Shown here one piece after another: positions 38,266 through 47,405 of a stretch of 64,000 nt of DNA. This stretch comes from DASWJZ01 sp963761005. GTDB lineage: Bacteria; Pseudomonadota; Alphaproteobacteria; Rhizobiales; Afifellaceae. The notes under the pieces were generated by a model. The model was not told the origin of the DNA. It saw nothing but the letters and a program-made list of their open reading frames with translations, and ran no database searches. Both the position numbers and the translations under genes were made by a program. Location of the stretch: positions 62,001-126,000 of the forward strand of contig CAVXFK010000016.1 of the NCBI GenBank assembly GCA_963761005.1, given 5' to 3'. Numbering within the stretch: position 1 is the first letter of the stretch; every line of letters starts with the position of its first letter.

Positions 38266-38575
38266 CGGGGCCCGGGCCATGATGTGCTGCGGCGGGCATG
38301 GCGAAGCGGCGCTGCTGCTCCCATCTAGGGAGAAGGAAGGGCGCGGCCAGCCCTCTTCTCCTGAGCTTGCGCAGGGGTGGGTGAGGGGCTTTTGGACGCG
38401 CCGTCTGACGAAGAAAGGTTGGCTCCTGCGTTTGTCGGCATGCCCGGACTTGATCCGGGCATCCACTCCGCGGCCGCTTTGAAGACCGCGGGCGTCACGG
38501 AATGGATTGCCGGTCAAGCCCGGCAATGACGACAGTTCTGATGTGCGGGGCCTCTCGCCGGTGCAAAGAAAGCCG
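38266..38575. repeat. Repeat-filled spacer between coxL and coxD
   Basis: The 310-base gap has no gene. It holds two strong hairpins: TGCCCGGA (38441-38448) with TCCGGGCA (38454-38461), and ATTGCCGG (38506-38513) with CCGGCAAT (38520-38527). The GGAGAAGG and TTCTCCTGAG pieces near 38327-38374 belong to another degenerate palindrome. These are typical fragments of dispersed palindromic repeats of Hyphomicrobiales. The insertion splits the cox operon and may affect the level of coxDEF expression. Confidence 0.7.
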
Positions 38576-39457
38576 ATGCATCTAACCCGTGAAGAGATCG
38601 CCGAACGCCTGGCCGAGGCCGGCTACATCGCCGACCGCGATCTTTCGACCGCACTCTGGCTGATGGATTATCTCGGCCGGCCGCTTCTGATCGAAGGCGA
38701 GGCGGGCGTCGGCAAGACGGAGGTCGCGAAAGCGCTCGCCGAAGTCCACAAGACGGAGCTGATCCGCCTCCAGTGCTACGAGGGGCTCGACCAGAACGCT
38801 GCGCTCTACGAATGGAACTACCAGCGCCAGCTCCTCGCCATCAAGGCACGCGAGGGCGCGGGCGAGGACCCGGAGAGCGTCGAGGAGCATATTTTTTCGG
38901 AGCGCTATCTGCTCGAGCGGCCATTGCTCGCGGCGATCCGCCGGCTGACGCCCCCGGTGCTTCTGATCGACGAGGTCGATCGCGCCGACGAGGAGTTCGA
39001 GGCGTTTCTGCTCGAGCTGCTGTCGGACTTCCAGGTCTCGATCCCGGAACTCGGCACGATCAAGGCGATCTCGATCCCGCGTGTTGTGCTGACCTCGAAC
39101 GCAACGCGCGAGCTTTCCGACGCGCTCCGCCGCCGCTGCCTCTACCACTATCTCGATTTCCCCGAGGTCGACCGCGAGGCGCGCATCCTGCTGACGCGGC
39201 TTCCGAACATCGACACCAATCTTGCGCAGCAGATCGCGCGCATGGTGGCCGCCGTGCGCAAGGAGGATTTGCGCAAGGTCCCGGGCATCGCCGAGACGCT
39301 CGACTGGGCGGCAACGCTCATCGGGCTTGGCGTGCACGATCTTCGGCAAGAGCCGGAGGCGATTCACGAGACGATGATCTGTCTGCTCAAGACACACGAG
39401 GATCGCGCCAACGTCACCCGCGAGGTGACCGAGCGCCTCCTCGGCAAGGTGGCGTGA
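38576..39457 (+). CDS. coxD: CoxD, MoxR-type AAA+ ATPase for CO dehydrogenase maturation
   Basis: A 293-residue AAA+ protein starting at ATG 38576 (HLTREEIAERLAEAGYIADR). Walker A is GEAGVGKTE, Walker B is LLIDEVDRADEEFE, and sensor 1 is VVLTSNATRELSDALRRR. CoxD is the partially unfolding ATPase needed to sulfurate and load copper into the CoxL active site. Together with the following VWA protein CoxE it forms the usual MoxR-VWA pair. The open frame upstream comes from the repeat region and is not part of the protein. Confidence 0.93.
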   Translation: MHLTREEIAERLAEAGYIADRDLSTALWLMDYLGRPLLIEGEAGVGKTEVAKALAEVHKTELIRLQCYEGLDQNAALYEWNYQRQLLAIKAREGAGEDPESVEEHIFSERYLLERPLLAAIRRLTPPVLLIDEVDRADEEFEAFLLELLSDFQVSIPELGTIKAISIPRVVLTSNATRELSDALRRRCLYHYLDFPEVDREARILLTRLPNIDTNLAQQIARMVAAVRKEDLRKVPGIAETLDWAATLIGLGVHDLRQEPEAIHETMICLLKTHEDRANVTREVTERLLGKVA

Positions 39458-39562
39458 TGCCATGTCCCAACTGAGTGCAATGCGCCGCGGGTTACGCGGC
39501 GCCGCGGGAGCGAGCCTTTGATCGCGGCTGCTGCAAACGCTGACCGCGGCATCGGCGAGGGA

Positions 39563-40704
39563 ATGCGGACGAAGCTCGCGGGCTTCGTCGCGACGCTTCG
39601 CGACGCCGGCTTCACGCGTCGGCATGGCGGAATCGCGCGACGCGCTTTCGCTGCTCGCTTCGCCGGTGGCTGAGCGCGCCTCGACATTGAAGCCGGCGCT
39701 CCGTGCCCTCTTCTCCGCCGATCATTCCGACTTCGCGCGCTTTGACGAGATATTCACGGCCTTCTGGACGGGGCACCACGTGCACACTCGCGCGAGAAGT
39801 CTCCGGCATCCCGAAGACGTCGGGAGCCGAGCAGCCCACGACGCCACGCCGAGCGGAATCGCAAAAAGCCGACGCTGCGGAGTTGCGCTCCGGCGGCGAC
39901 GGCGCGACCGCAGGCGAAGGCCGCGCGCGCCGCGAAGGTGCGAGCGACGTCGAGGCCCTCGAATCCGCCGACATCCGCCACGTCGTCGATCCCGACCAGA
40001 TCGCCAAGACGCACGCGCTCGCGGCGCGGCTCGCGAAAAGGATGCGGGCCAGGCTCGTGCGCCGCGAACAGCTGCGCCGGCGCGGCCGCCGGCTCGACAC
40101 CCGCCGCACCATCCATCGCAGCGTCTCGCATGGCGGCACGCCGGTTGAGCTTCTCTGGCGCAAGCGCAAGGAGAAGCCGCTCCGCCTCGTCGTGCTCCTC
40201 GACGCTTCCGGCTCGATGAGCCTCTACACCGCGTTCTTCGTGCGCTTTCTGCACGGCGTGGTCGACAATTTCCGCGAGGCCGAGGCGTTCGTCTTCCATA
40301 CGCGGCTCGCGCATGTCTCGCCCACGCTTCGCGACCGCAATGTCACGCGCGCGGTGGAGAAGCTGGCGCTGATGGCGCAAGGGATCGGCGGCGGCACGCG
40401 CATCGGCGAGAGCATCGCCACCTTCAACCGCTGGCACGCCGAGCGCGTCATCAATTCGCGCACCGTCGTGATGATCGTATCGGACGGGTACGACACCGGC
40501 GAGCCCGAGCAGCTCGCGAACGAGATGCGGCGGCTGCGCCGCCGCTGCCGGCGTATCGTCTGGCTCAACCCGCTGATCGGCTGGCGCGACTACGAGCCGT
40601 CGGCGCGCGGCATGCAGGCGGCGCTGCCTTACGTCGATCTTTTCGCTCCTGCCCATAATCTCGAAAGCCTCGCGGCGCTCGAGCCTTATCTTGCGAGGAT
40701 CTGA
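39563..40704 (+). CDS. coxE: CoxE, von Willebrand A domain maturation protein (two frame breaks)
   Basis: The N-terminus (MRTKLAGFVATLRDAGF) fits ATG 39563; a TTG at 39518 is also possible. One extra base near 39613-39616 shifts to VGMAESRDALSLLASPVAER, and a second near 39780-39810 shifts to the remainder, which includes EGASDVEALESADIRHVVDP and the VWA domain. The metal-binding MIDAS site is VVLLDASGSMSLYT (DxSxS), with VSDGYDTGEP near the end. CoxE is thought to cooperate with CoxD in copper insertion. All parts are present in order, so I read one gene with sequence errors rather than a dead one. The linker around the second break is poorly conserved, so its exact place is uncertain. Confidence 0.8.
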
Positions 40705-40730
40705 GATGGGCTCGCAACACCTCCAGCGCC

Positions 40731-40828
40731 GTCACCCTCGGGCGGAGCGCAGCGGAGACCCGAGGGCCCAGAGACCAGAGGCCATCGGATCTCGGGTCCT
40801 CGGATCGCGCTGTGCGTCCGAGGATGAC
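40731..40828. repeat. Dispersed palindromic repeat, copy 1
   Basis: Begins GTCACCCTCGGGCGGAGCGC and ends TCCGAGGATGAC, so the ends are inverted copies. A second copy with the same layout is at 52867-52962. It fills the spacer between coxE and coxF and carries no reading frame. Confidence 0.75.
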
Positions 40829-40849
40829 GTAGAGATGTGAGGGACAGCC

Positions 40850-41683
40850 ATGACCCCAGCCGCCGACATCCACGATCTTGTTGCCTCGATGAAAGAGAAA
40901 GGCGAGCGCTTTGCACTTGCGACCGTCGTCAGGACCGTCGCCGCGACGGCCGCCAAGGCCGGGGCCAAGGCGATCATCCTCCCCGACGGCTCGGTTTCAG
41001 GCGGCTGGATCGGCGGCGGCTGCGCTCGCGCTGCGGTCGTTAAGGCGGCGCGCGAATCGCTTTCCGACGGCAAGGCGCGCCTCGTCTCTGTCGAGCCACC
41101 CGATGTCTTGCAGGCGAAGGGCATCTCGGCGGGTGAGGAGCGCGAGGGCGTTCGCTTCGCGAAGAACATGTGCCCGAGCAAGGGCACGATGGACATCTTC
41201 GTGGAGCCCGTGCTGCCGCGCCCGGAGATCGTGCTTTGCGGGTCAAGCCCCGTCGCGCAGGCGATTGCCGACCTCGGCCGGCGGCTTGGGTTCGCGATCA
41301 CCGCCTGCGCCCCGAGCGAGGAGCAGGCGGCCTTCGCCGATGTCGATCGCCGCATCGAGGGCTACACGCTTCCCGTGGAGAGCACCGGGGCCCGCTTCGT
41401 CGTCGTATCGACGCAGGGGCGCGGCGACGAGGCAGCGCTACGGGCGGCGCTCGCCGTCGAGGCCGACTACGTCGCCTTCGTCGGGAGCGGCAAGAAGGCG
41501 GAGAAGCTGCGCACCAAGCTTGCCGGGGAGGGCGTCGATCCCACCTCGCTCGCCAAGCTCAAATCTCCCGCCGGCCTCGACCTTGGCGCGATCACGCCGG
41601 AGGAGATCGCGCTTTCGATCCTCGCCGAGATCGTGGAGCGCCGCCGCAAAGAACGAGCGCAGACCGCCGCACAATCCTCCTAG
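40850..41683 (+). CDS. coxF: CoxF, XdhC/CoxI-family maturation factor
   Basis: A 277-residue protein of the XdhC/CoxF family. The N-terminal part has the typical LATVVRTVAATAAKAGAKAI and SVSGGWIGGGCARAAVV with a conserved Cys, and the C-terminal part is a Rossmann domain (EIVLCGSSPVAQAIADLGRR). It closes with KSPAGLDLGAITPEEIALSI, the family signature. In Oligotropha CoxF takes part in completing the Mo-S-Cu centre. It is the last recognisable cox gene here; coxG, coxH, coxI and coxK do not follow. Confidence 0.9.
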   Translation: MTPAADIHDLVASMKEKGERFALATVVRTVAATAAKAGAKAIILPDGSVSGGWIGGGCARAAVVKAARESLSDGKARLVSVEPPDVLQAKGISAGEEREGVRFAKNMCPSKGTMDIFVEPVLPRPEIVLCGSSPVAQAIADLGRRLGFAITACAPSEEQAAFADVDRRIEGYTLPVESTGARFVVVSTQGRGDEAALRAALAVEADYVAFVGSGKKAEKLRTKLAGEGVDPTSLAKLKSPAGLDLGAITPEEIALSILAEIVERRRKERAQTAAQSS

Positions 41684-41862
41684 CGCAGCCTCCCGCAGGT
41701 TGCGGTCGGCGTCTGGCACAAGCACGGAAGCACGCGCGGCGGATGTGTTTGTGGACACGCCTGCGCTCGTCTACTCTGTCGGCTCCAGCGCGGGTCTCCA
41801 CATCGTGGACTACACGGGAGTGATCCGCGCGTCAGGCTCCGGTTGGGAGGACCGACGCCGAT

Positions 41863-43458
41863 ATGACCGGAGTTTCTGACGAGGCGGTCGGGCGAGCGGG
41901 CCGCGAGTCAGCGCGCGAAGCGAGCGCGTCCGCCCTTCTGGGCTTTGAGCGAATATCGAAGCGCTTCGGCGGGACGCAGGCGCTTTTCGACGTGAGCTTC
42001 GGGCTTCGCCGCGGCGAGATTCTCGCGCTCCTTGGCGAGAACGGCGCCGGCAAATCCACCCTGATCAAGATCCTCGCCGGCGTGCACAACGCCGATTCCG
42101 GCGCGATCAGCTTTCACGAGCGGGAGGTGACCGGCGGCACACGGCGTCTCCCGATCGCCTACATCCACCAGGATCTCGGGCTGATCGAATGGATGACGGT
42201 CTGGGAGAATATCTGCCTGACGCTCGGCTATCCGCGGCGCGCCGGCACCATCGACACGCGCGTCGCGCGCGAGCGTGCCGCACGGGCACTCGCGGTGATC
42301 GGCGCCGACATCGACCCCGACATCCGCATCCAGAGTCTGAGCCGCACCGAAAAATCGCTGGTTGCGATCGCTCGTGCGCTCGCTGCAGAACCGGAAATCC
42401 TGGTGCTCGACGAGCCGAGCGCGAGTCTTCCCGCCGACGAGGTCGCGCGCCTTTTCGCCGCGCTTCGCCGCCTCCGTGACCGCGGGGTCGGCATGATCTA
42501 CGTGTCGCACCGGCTCGACGAGGTGTTCGAGATCGCCGACCGCATGGTCGTGCTCCGCGACGGAAAGGTCGCGGGCGAACGCGAAGTCGCGCTGACGACG
42601 CCGGAGGAGACGATCCTGCTCATCGTCGGACGGCAGCCGTCGCAGGTCTTTCGCCGTCCGCTCGAGCGCGCCGGGTCGGCGCTGCTGACACTTGAATCGC
42701 TCACCATTGACGATGTCGGCCCAGTCGACTGCGAGATTCACGCCGGCGAAATCGTGGGCTTCGTCGGGCTCCGTGGTGCCGGACAGGAAGTCGTCGGCCG
42801 CGCCCTCTTCGGCGTCGCCTCGAAGACCGGAGGCGAGGTGACGCTCGGCGGCCGCGCGATCGACGCGAGGAATCCGGCGCAAGCGATGGCAGAAGGTATC
42901 GAGCTCGTTTCGGCCGACCGCGTGGGCGAGTCGATCGTTCCGAATCTCACGATCCGCGAGAACTTCTTCTTGAATGCGGTCGCCGCGGGGCGGAGCCTCT
43001 TCACCTGGACCAATCCGCGGCGCGAGGCGCAGGCGGCACTTTCGCTCGGCGCCAAGGTCGGGCTGCGGCCCAACGATCCGACGCTGCAGATCGAAGTCCT
43101 TTCCGGCGGCAATCAGCAGAAGGTCGTGGTCGGGCGCTGGCTGAATCTCGAAGGTAAGCTCTACATCTTCGAGGACCCGACGGCCGGCGTCGACGTCGGC
43201 GCGAAGACGGAGATCTATCGGCTCTTCGACGTCGCGCTGCAGGCCGGGTCGGCCATCATCCTGATCTCCACTGACTTCGAGGAGATCGCCAAGGTCTGTC
43301 ATCGCGCGATCGTGTTCGACAGGGGCAGCGTCGTCGCCGAGCTTGCCGGCCAGGACCTCTCGATGGCAAATCTGCTCGCCGCCGCGTCGGCCAACGTAAC
43401 GGCTCAAGAACTGGCGGAAGCGGGAAACGCGTCAAGGGGCTCAGATGCAATCCATTAA
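41863..43458 (+). CDS. Sugar ABC transporter ATPase, RbsA/MglA-like (two ABC domains)
   Basis: A 531-residue tandem ABC ATPase. The first domain has GENGAGKST and Walker B LVLDEPSASLP, but its signature is the weak SLSRTEKSLVAIARAL. The second domain has degenerate Walker A (GLRGAGQEV), signature LSGGNQQKVVVGRWL and Walker B YIFEDPTAGVD. This asymmetry is normal for the RbsA group. It opens a sugar locus and overlaps the next permease gene by 14 bases. No binding protein gene is directly attached; the nearest is at 47406. Confidence 0.92.
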   Translation: MTGVSDEAVGRAGRESAREASASALLGFERISKRFGGTQALFDVSFGLRRGEILALLGENGAGKSTLIKILAGVHNADSGAISFHEREVTGGTRRLPIAYIHQDLGLIEWMTVWENICLTLGYPRRAGTIDTRVARERAARALAVIGADIDPDIRIQSLSRTEKSLVAIARALAAEPEILVLDEPSASLPADEVARLFAALRRLRDRGVGMIYVSHRLDEVFEIADRMVVLRDGKVAGEREVALTTPEETILLIVGRQPSQVFRRPLERAGSALLTLESLTIDDVGPVDCEIHAGEIVGFVGLRGAGQEVVGRALFGVASKTGGEVTLGGRAIDARNPAQAMAEGIELVSADRVGESIVPNLTIRENFFLNAVAAGRSLFTWTNPRREAQAALSLGAKVGLRPNDPTLQIEVLSGGNQQKVVVGRWLNLEGKLYIFEDPTAGVDVGAKTEIYRLFDVALQAGSAIILISTDFEEIAKVCHRAIVFDRGSVVAELAGQDLSMANLLAAASANVTAQELAEAGNASRGSDAIH

Positions 43459-44530
43459 GTCGAATGCGCTCGAGCCGACGCGCTCGGAGCTGGCGAAACT
43501 CTCGCGGCTTTCGGCGGCGGTGCGGCTCCTTCCCGTCTACGGGCTGCCGATCCTGACGCTGCTTCTCATCATCCTCTTCTCCATCCTCTTGCCCGACACC
43601 TTTCCGACGGCGCTCAACGCCCGCTCGATCCTGAGCGACAAGGCGGTGATCGCGCTTCTCGCGCTTGCCGCGATGGTGCCGATGATGGCGGGCCGCATCG
43701 ATCTCACCGTCGGCTTCGGCATCGTCATGTGGCACATTCTCGCGATCAGCCTGCAGGTCTGGTACCACGTGCCGTGGCCGCTCGCGCTTCTGATCGTGCT
43801 CGCCTGCGGCGCGCTCGCGGGACTGATCAACGGCCTTCTCGTCGAGATCGCGCAGATCGATTCCTTCATCGCGACGCTTGGCACCGGCACGATGCTTTAT
43901 GCGCTTGCGCTCTGGCACACTGGGGGGCGGCAAGTGATCGGCGTGCTGCCGCATGGCTTCATCGCGGTCAACGCCACCTGGATTTTCGGCGTGCCTATCC
44001 CGGCGCTTTATGTGCTCGTCGTCGCCTTCGTCATGTGGGTGATCGCGGAGCGGCTCCCGCTCGGACGGCAAATCTATGCGATCGGCGCCAACGAGCGCGC
44101 CGCGGCGCTGAACGGCATTCCTGTGCGCCGCTTCGTCATCGGCGTGTTCGTGACATCCGGCATGCTCACCGCGTTCACCGGGTTCGTGCTGGCGTCGAAG
44201 CTCCGCATCGGGCAGGCGAGCGTCGGGCTCGATTTCCTGCTGCCTGCGCTGGTCGGCGCGTTCCTCGGCTCAACGACGATCAAGCCCGGGCGGGTCAATG
44301 TCTGGGGCACGATCTGCGGCGTGCTGATCCTCGCGGTCGGAATTTCCGGCATTCAGCAGTTCGGCGGCGCCTTCTTCGTCGAGCCGCTTTTCAACGGAAC
44401 CACGCTGATCATCTCGATCGGCCTTGCCGGCTTTGCGCAACGGCGGCGCTCCGCACCGCAGCGGCAGGTCTCGGAGGGAAAACAGCCGCTGAAGGACATG
44501 CGGTTGGCGGACCCGAACGCCGGCGGTTGA
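43445..44530 (+). CDS. Sugar ABC permease, RbsC family (first)
   Basis: A 361-residue permease with eight to ten hydrophobic helices. Features of the RbsC family include MAGRIDLTVGFGIVMWHILA, EIAQIDSFIATLGTGTMLYA and AIGANERAAALNGIPVRRF. It overlaps the upstream ATPase gene and would form its channel as a homodimer or together with the second permease of the locus. The sugar is unknown. Confidence 0.92.
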   Translation: MQSIKSNALEPTRSELAKLSRLSAAVRLLPVYGLPILTLLLIILFSILLPDTFPTALNARSILSDKAVIALLALAAMVPMMAGRIDLTVGFGIVMWHILAISLQVWYHVPWPLALLIVLACGALAGLINGLLVEIAQIDSFIATLGTGTMLYALALWHTGGRQVIGVLPHGFIAVNATWIFGVPIPALYVLVVAFVMWVIAERLPLGRQIYAIGANERAAALNGIPVRRFVIGVFVTSGMLTAFTGFVLASKLRIGQASVGLDFLLPALVGAFLGSTTIKPGRVNVWGTICGVLILAVGISGIQQFGGAFFVEPLFNGTTLIISIGLAGFAQRRRSAPQRQVSEGKQPLKDMRLADPNAGG

Positions 44531-44668
44531 GCCGGCCCGGGCCTGCGCGACGCTTTTTCTTGGCGGGAGGGCTTCGCCCCGGGCCCGAGGTCGGATATTG
44601 CCTCCTGTCGAGCGGTGCAGGCGTGAGACACGCGTAAGCCGCCGCCAGCCACTGAGAACAGCACGGAC

Positions 44669-45649
44669 ATGAAGACCCTCGACAAGAAGCTCGCCGCGAT
44701 CCGCTCCGGCGCCTACAAGCCCACGGATTTCATCATCGCCGACGCCAAGGACGGCGACATCGGCTTCGGCGCGGCGGCGCCCGGGCCCGACCCGGACAAG
44801 CCCGGCCGCTTCAAGCCGCGCGCCGCGCATCTTCAGGCGATCCGCGAGATGACGCGTTCCGGCCTCGTCGACGTCATGCTGCTTTCCGCTTCGTCGGCGG
44901 AGCGGCTGTCGGAAGAGGGGCTCTTCAAGAAGAGCAAGGTGACGCCGGCGATCCGCCTCAACGACACCACCGACATCTGGTCGGCGCGCGGCGGCCGCTA
45001 CAAGGAAGAGCCCTCCCGCCACCATAGGACCGCGCGCGTCGACCAGGCGCGGAAACATGTCGACCTCGGGCTCTACTCAATCACCTTCTCGAACAGCCGC
45101 GATATCGACGCGGAGAACGCCGAGGCCTATTCCGCCTTCCGCGCCGAGGCGGCGACGCACAAGATGCGGCACTTCCTCGAAGTCTTCAATCCGGCCTTCG
45201 ACATCCGGCTTGCCGACGGCGCCGATATCGGGAGCTTCATCAACGACAACATCGTGCGCACGCTCGCCGGTGTGATGCGCGACGACCATCCGCATTTCCT
45301 GAAGCTGCAGTTCAACGGCCCGCGCGCCATGGAAGAGCTCGCGTCTTACGACCCGGAGCGGCTCGTGGTCGGCATCCTCGGCGGCGCCAAGGGGACGACG
45401 CGCGACACCTTCGAGCTGATATCGCAGGCAGAGCGCTACGGTGCGCGCGTCGCGCTTTTCGGGCGCAAGATCAATCTCGCCGAGGACCCGATCGCTCTCG
45501 TCACCTTCATGCGCGCCGTGGTGGAGAAGGAGATCGGGCCCGAAGAGGCGGTGAAGGCCTATCACGACGGTCTGACGAAGAGCGGCAAGAAGGCGACGCT
45601 GTCTCTTGCCAAGGACCGAGTGATCACCGAAACCGCGCTGAAAGGCTGA
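44669..45649 (+). CDS. Aldolase-like TIM-barrel protein of unknown substrate
   Basis: A 326-residue soluble protein with the strand pattern of a TIM barrel: FIIADAKDGDIGFGAAAP at the start, HFLEVFNPAF in the middle, FLKLQFNGPRAMEELASYD with a candidate Schiff-base lysine, and a C-terminal VVGILGGAKGTTRDTFELI that resembles a phosphate-binding loop. It recalls class I aldolases of the DhnA/LacD type, but I do not recognise a characterised family. The position between sugar permease and FGGY kinase genes fits cleavage of a phosphorylated sugar. This is inference. Confidence 0.75.
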   Translation: MKTLDKKLAAIRSGAYKPTDFIIADAKDGDIGFGAAAPGPDPDKPGRFKPRAAHLQAIREMTRSGLVDVMLLSASSAERLSEEGLFKKSKVTPAIRLNDTTDIWSARGGRYKEEPSRHHRTARVDQARKHVDLGLYSITFSNSRDIDAENAEAYSAFRAEAATHKMRHFLEVFNPAFDIRLADGADIGSFINDNIVRTLAGVMRDDHPHFLKLQFNGPRAMEELASYDPERLVVGILGGAKGTTRDTFELISQAERYGARVALFGRKINLAEDPIALVTFMRAVVEKEIGPEEAVKAYHDGLTKSGKKATLSLAKDRVITETALKG

Positions 45650-45658
45650 CTGCGAAGC

Positions 45659-47236
45659 TCAGGCCGGTGTTGGCGCACTCGCCGCTGCGAAAGCGGCAAG
45701 GTTCGTGTTGATCGGCCGCATCTGATCCTGGATGGGCTCGAATACGATCGTGCGGAGCTCGGCGTAGCGCTCGGCCGTGACGGGGTCGGGCTCGACGACG
45801 TGCTCCTTGCGATCGAGCGCGGCAAGGGCTGCGTCGAGCGACTTGTAGAGCCCGGCCCCAACGCCGGCGAGGAGCGCTGCGCCGAGCGCGGTCGCCTCCG
45901 GTTCGTCGATGACCTCGAGCGGGCACGCGAAGGCGTTCGCCTTGATCGACATGAAGAGCGGGTTGCGCGCGACGCCGCCGATCAGGCGGATCGTCCGCAC
46001 TTGGTCGACGCCGGAAAGGGTGGTCATCCCGTCGAGCATCAGGCGCGACTGGAGCGCCACGCCCTCGAGCACGGCGCGGTAAAGCTCCGCCGCCGTCGCT
46101 TTCTGTGTCAGCCCGAGAAAGGCGCCGCGTGCGTTCGAGTTGGGGTGCGGCGGTGGGCCGTTCGCGAAATGGGGAAGGAAGACGATGCCGCGGCTTCCCG
46201 GCGGGACGGCGGACGCTTCCGCAATCAGCTTCTCCTGTGGGACGTCGCCGACGACTGCGCGCAGCCATTCGATGGCGCCTCCGGCGCTCATGGTCGAGCC
46301 GACGACATAGGTGAGTTTCCTGTTGGTCTCGATCGCACCTTGGATATAGCCGCGGCGAAGGAGCTCCGGGTCATCGAGAGGCTCGGGCGTTGCGAGGAGA
46401 AGGGCCTCGGCCGTGCCGATGCTGTCGATCGCGGCGCCGGGTTCGCCGAGCCCCGTGGCGAGCGCGCCGACGATGTGGTCGTGACCGCCGACGGCGATGA
46501 TCGGCGCGCCGGCAAGCCCGCTCGCGGCGAGCGCATCGCGGCGCATCGGACCGAGCGGTGTGCCGCTTGCTGCAAGCGGTGGGGGAAAATCCGCCGTCAC
46601 CCCGGCAAGCGCCAGAAGCTCCTCCGACCAACGCCGCTGGCGGATGTTGAAAAAGAGCGTGCGCGACGCGAGCATCGCGTCGGTCGCCACCACGCCCGAC
46701 AGGCGGAAGCCGACCCAGTCCGCCATCATCAGCACGTGGCGCGCCTTCGCCATCGCTTCGGGCCAGTGCCTGCGCATCCAGAGCAGCTTCGCGAGCGTGA
46801 AGATCGGCTCGGCAGCGTGGCCGCTCAGCGCGAAGACGCGCTCGCGTCCGAGTGCCGCTTCGATCGCCGGCCCGTCCTCGGCCGTGCGGCGGTCGTGCCA
46901 GACGATCGAGGGCGCGAGCGCATGGCCCGCCGCGTCGATCAATACGCAGCTCTCGCCGATGCTGGTGACCGAGATGCCGGCGACAGGCCTTCCGTTGAGC
47001 GTCCGCCCGACACCGGCGAGGTTACGAACGACGGCGGCGTAGATCGCCTCCGGGTCGTATTCGCCGCCCGTCTCAGTCCGCCGGATCGGGGTCGGACACG
47101 TCTCTGCCGCGACGCGCCGGCCGCGCGCGTCGAAGGCGATGGCGCGCACGGAACTCGTGCCGACGTCAATCCCAACAAGGACTGGCCCCTCCGTGCCGGT
47201 CCCAGGCTCGCCGGCAGCACCCGCGTCAGGCGTCAT
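45659..47236 (-). CDS. FGGY-family carbohydrate kinase
   Basis: A 525-residue sugar kinase on the opposite strand to the transport genes. The N-terminal phosphate-binding loop is LVGIDVGTSSVRAIAFD, the catalytic-base region contains VGGHDHIVGALATG, and the C-terminal domain has RLIGGVARNPLFMSIKANAF. It converges on the aldolase-like gene with nine bases between stops. FGGY enzymes phosphorylate xylulose, ribulose, erythritol and similar sugars or polyols; the motif with HDH does not match classic XylB or LsrK closely. A kinase and aldolase would form a phosphorylation-cleavage route for the imported sugar. Confidence 0.9.
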   Translation of the reverse strand: MTPDAGAAGEPGTGTEGPVLVGIDVGTSSVRAIAFDARGRRVAAETCPTPIRRTETGGEYDPEAIYAAVVRNLAGVGRTLNGRPVAGISVTSIGESCVLIDAAGHALAPSIVWHDRRTAEDGPAIEAALGRERVFALSGHAAEPIFTLAKLLWMRRHWPEAMAKARHVLMMADWVGFRLSGVVATDAMLASRTLFFNIRQRRWSEELLALAGVTADFPPPLAASGTPLGPMRRDALAASGLAGAPIIAVGGHDHIVGALATGLGEPGAAIDSIGTAEALLLATPEPLDDPELLRRGYIQGAIETNRKLTYVVGSTMSAGGAIEWLRAVVGDVPQEKLIAEASAVPPGSRGIVFLPHFANGPPPHPNSNARGAFLGLTQKATAAELYRAVLEGVALQSRLMLDGMTTLSGVDQVRTIRLIGGVARNPLFMSIKANAFACPLEVIDEPEATALGAALLAGVGAGLYKSLDAALAALDRKEHVVEPDPVTAERYAELRTIVFEPIQDQMRPINTNLAAFAAASAPTPA

Positions 47237-47405
47237 CTCATCCCTTCCAGTGCCCTACGGCTGCCGCCAGCCGCTTTGTCGCGCATTGAGCAAGGCTCTT
47301 CGATTGCACGCGATTCGGCACTCCGATATCATCCCGTCAAATGCCGGGCTACCGTTCGGCCAAGTCGAGGCGGAACGGCATAGAACCAACACGGGAGGAT
47401 TGCAG

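Noticed and set aside
35770..38526. Open frame of 918 codons antisense to coxSL
   Set aside because: It runs opposite conserved coxS, coxL codons and has no family features. Long antisense frames are expected at this GC content.
27689..40828. CRISPR-like or phage attachment interpretation of the intergenic repeats
   Set aside because: The repeats are palindromic singletons without regular spacing, and no cas, integrase or tRNA gene is near.
45659..47236. Lsr (autoinducer-2) uptake and LsrK kinase
   Set aside because: RbsA/RbsC genes, a kinase and an aldolase-like gene suggested it, but the kinase motif is unlike LsrK and no LsrB, LsrG or LsrR was found.
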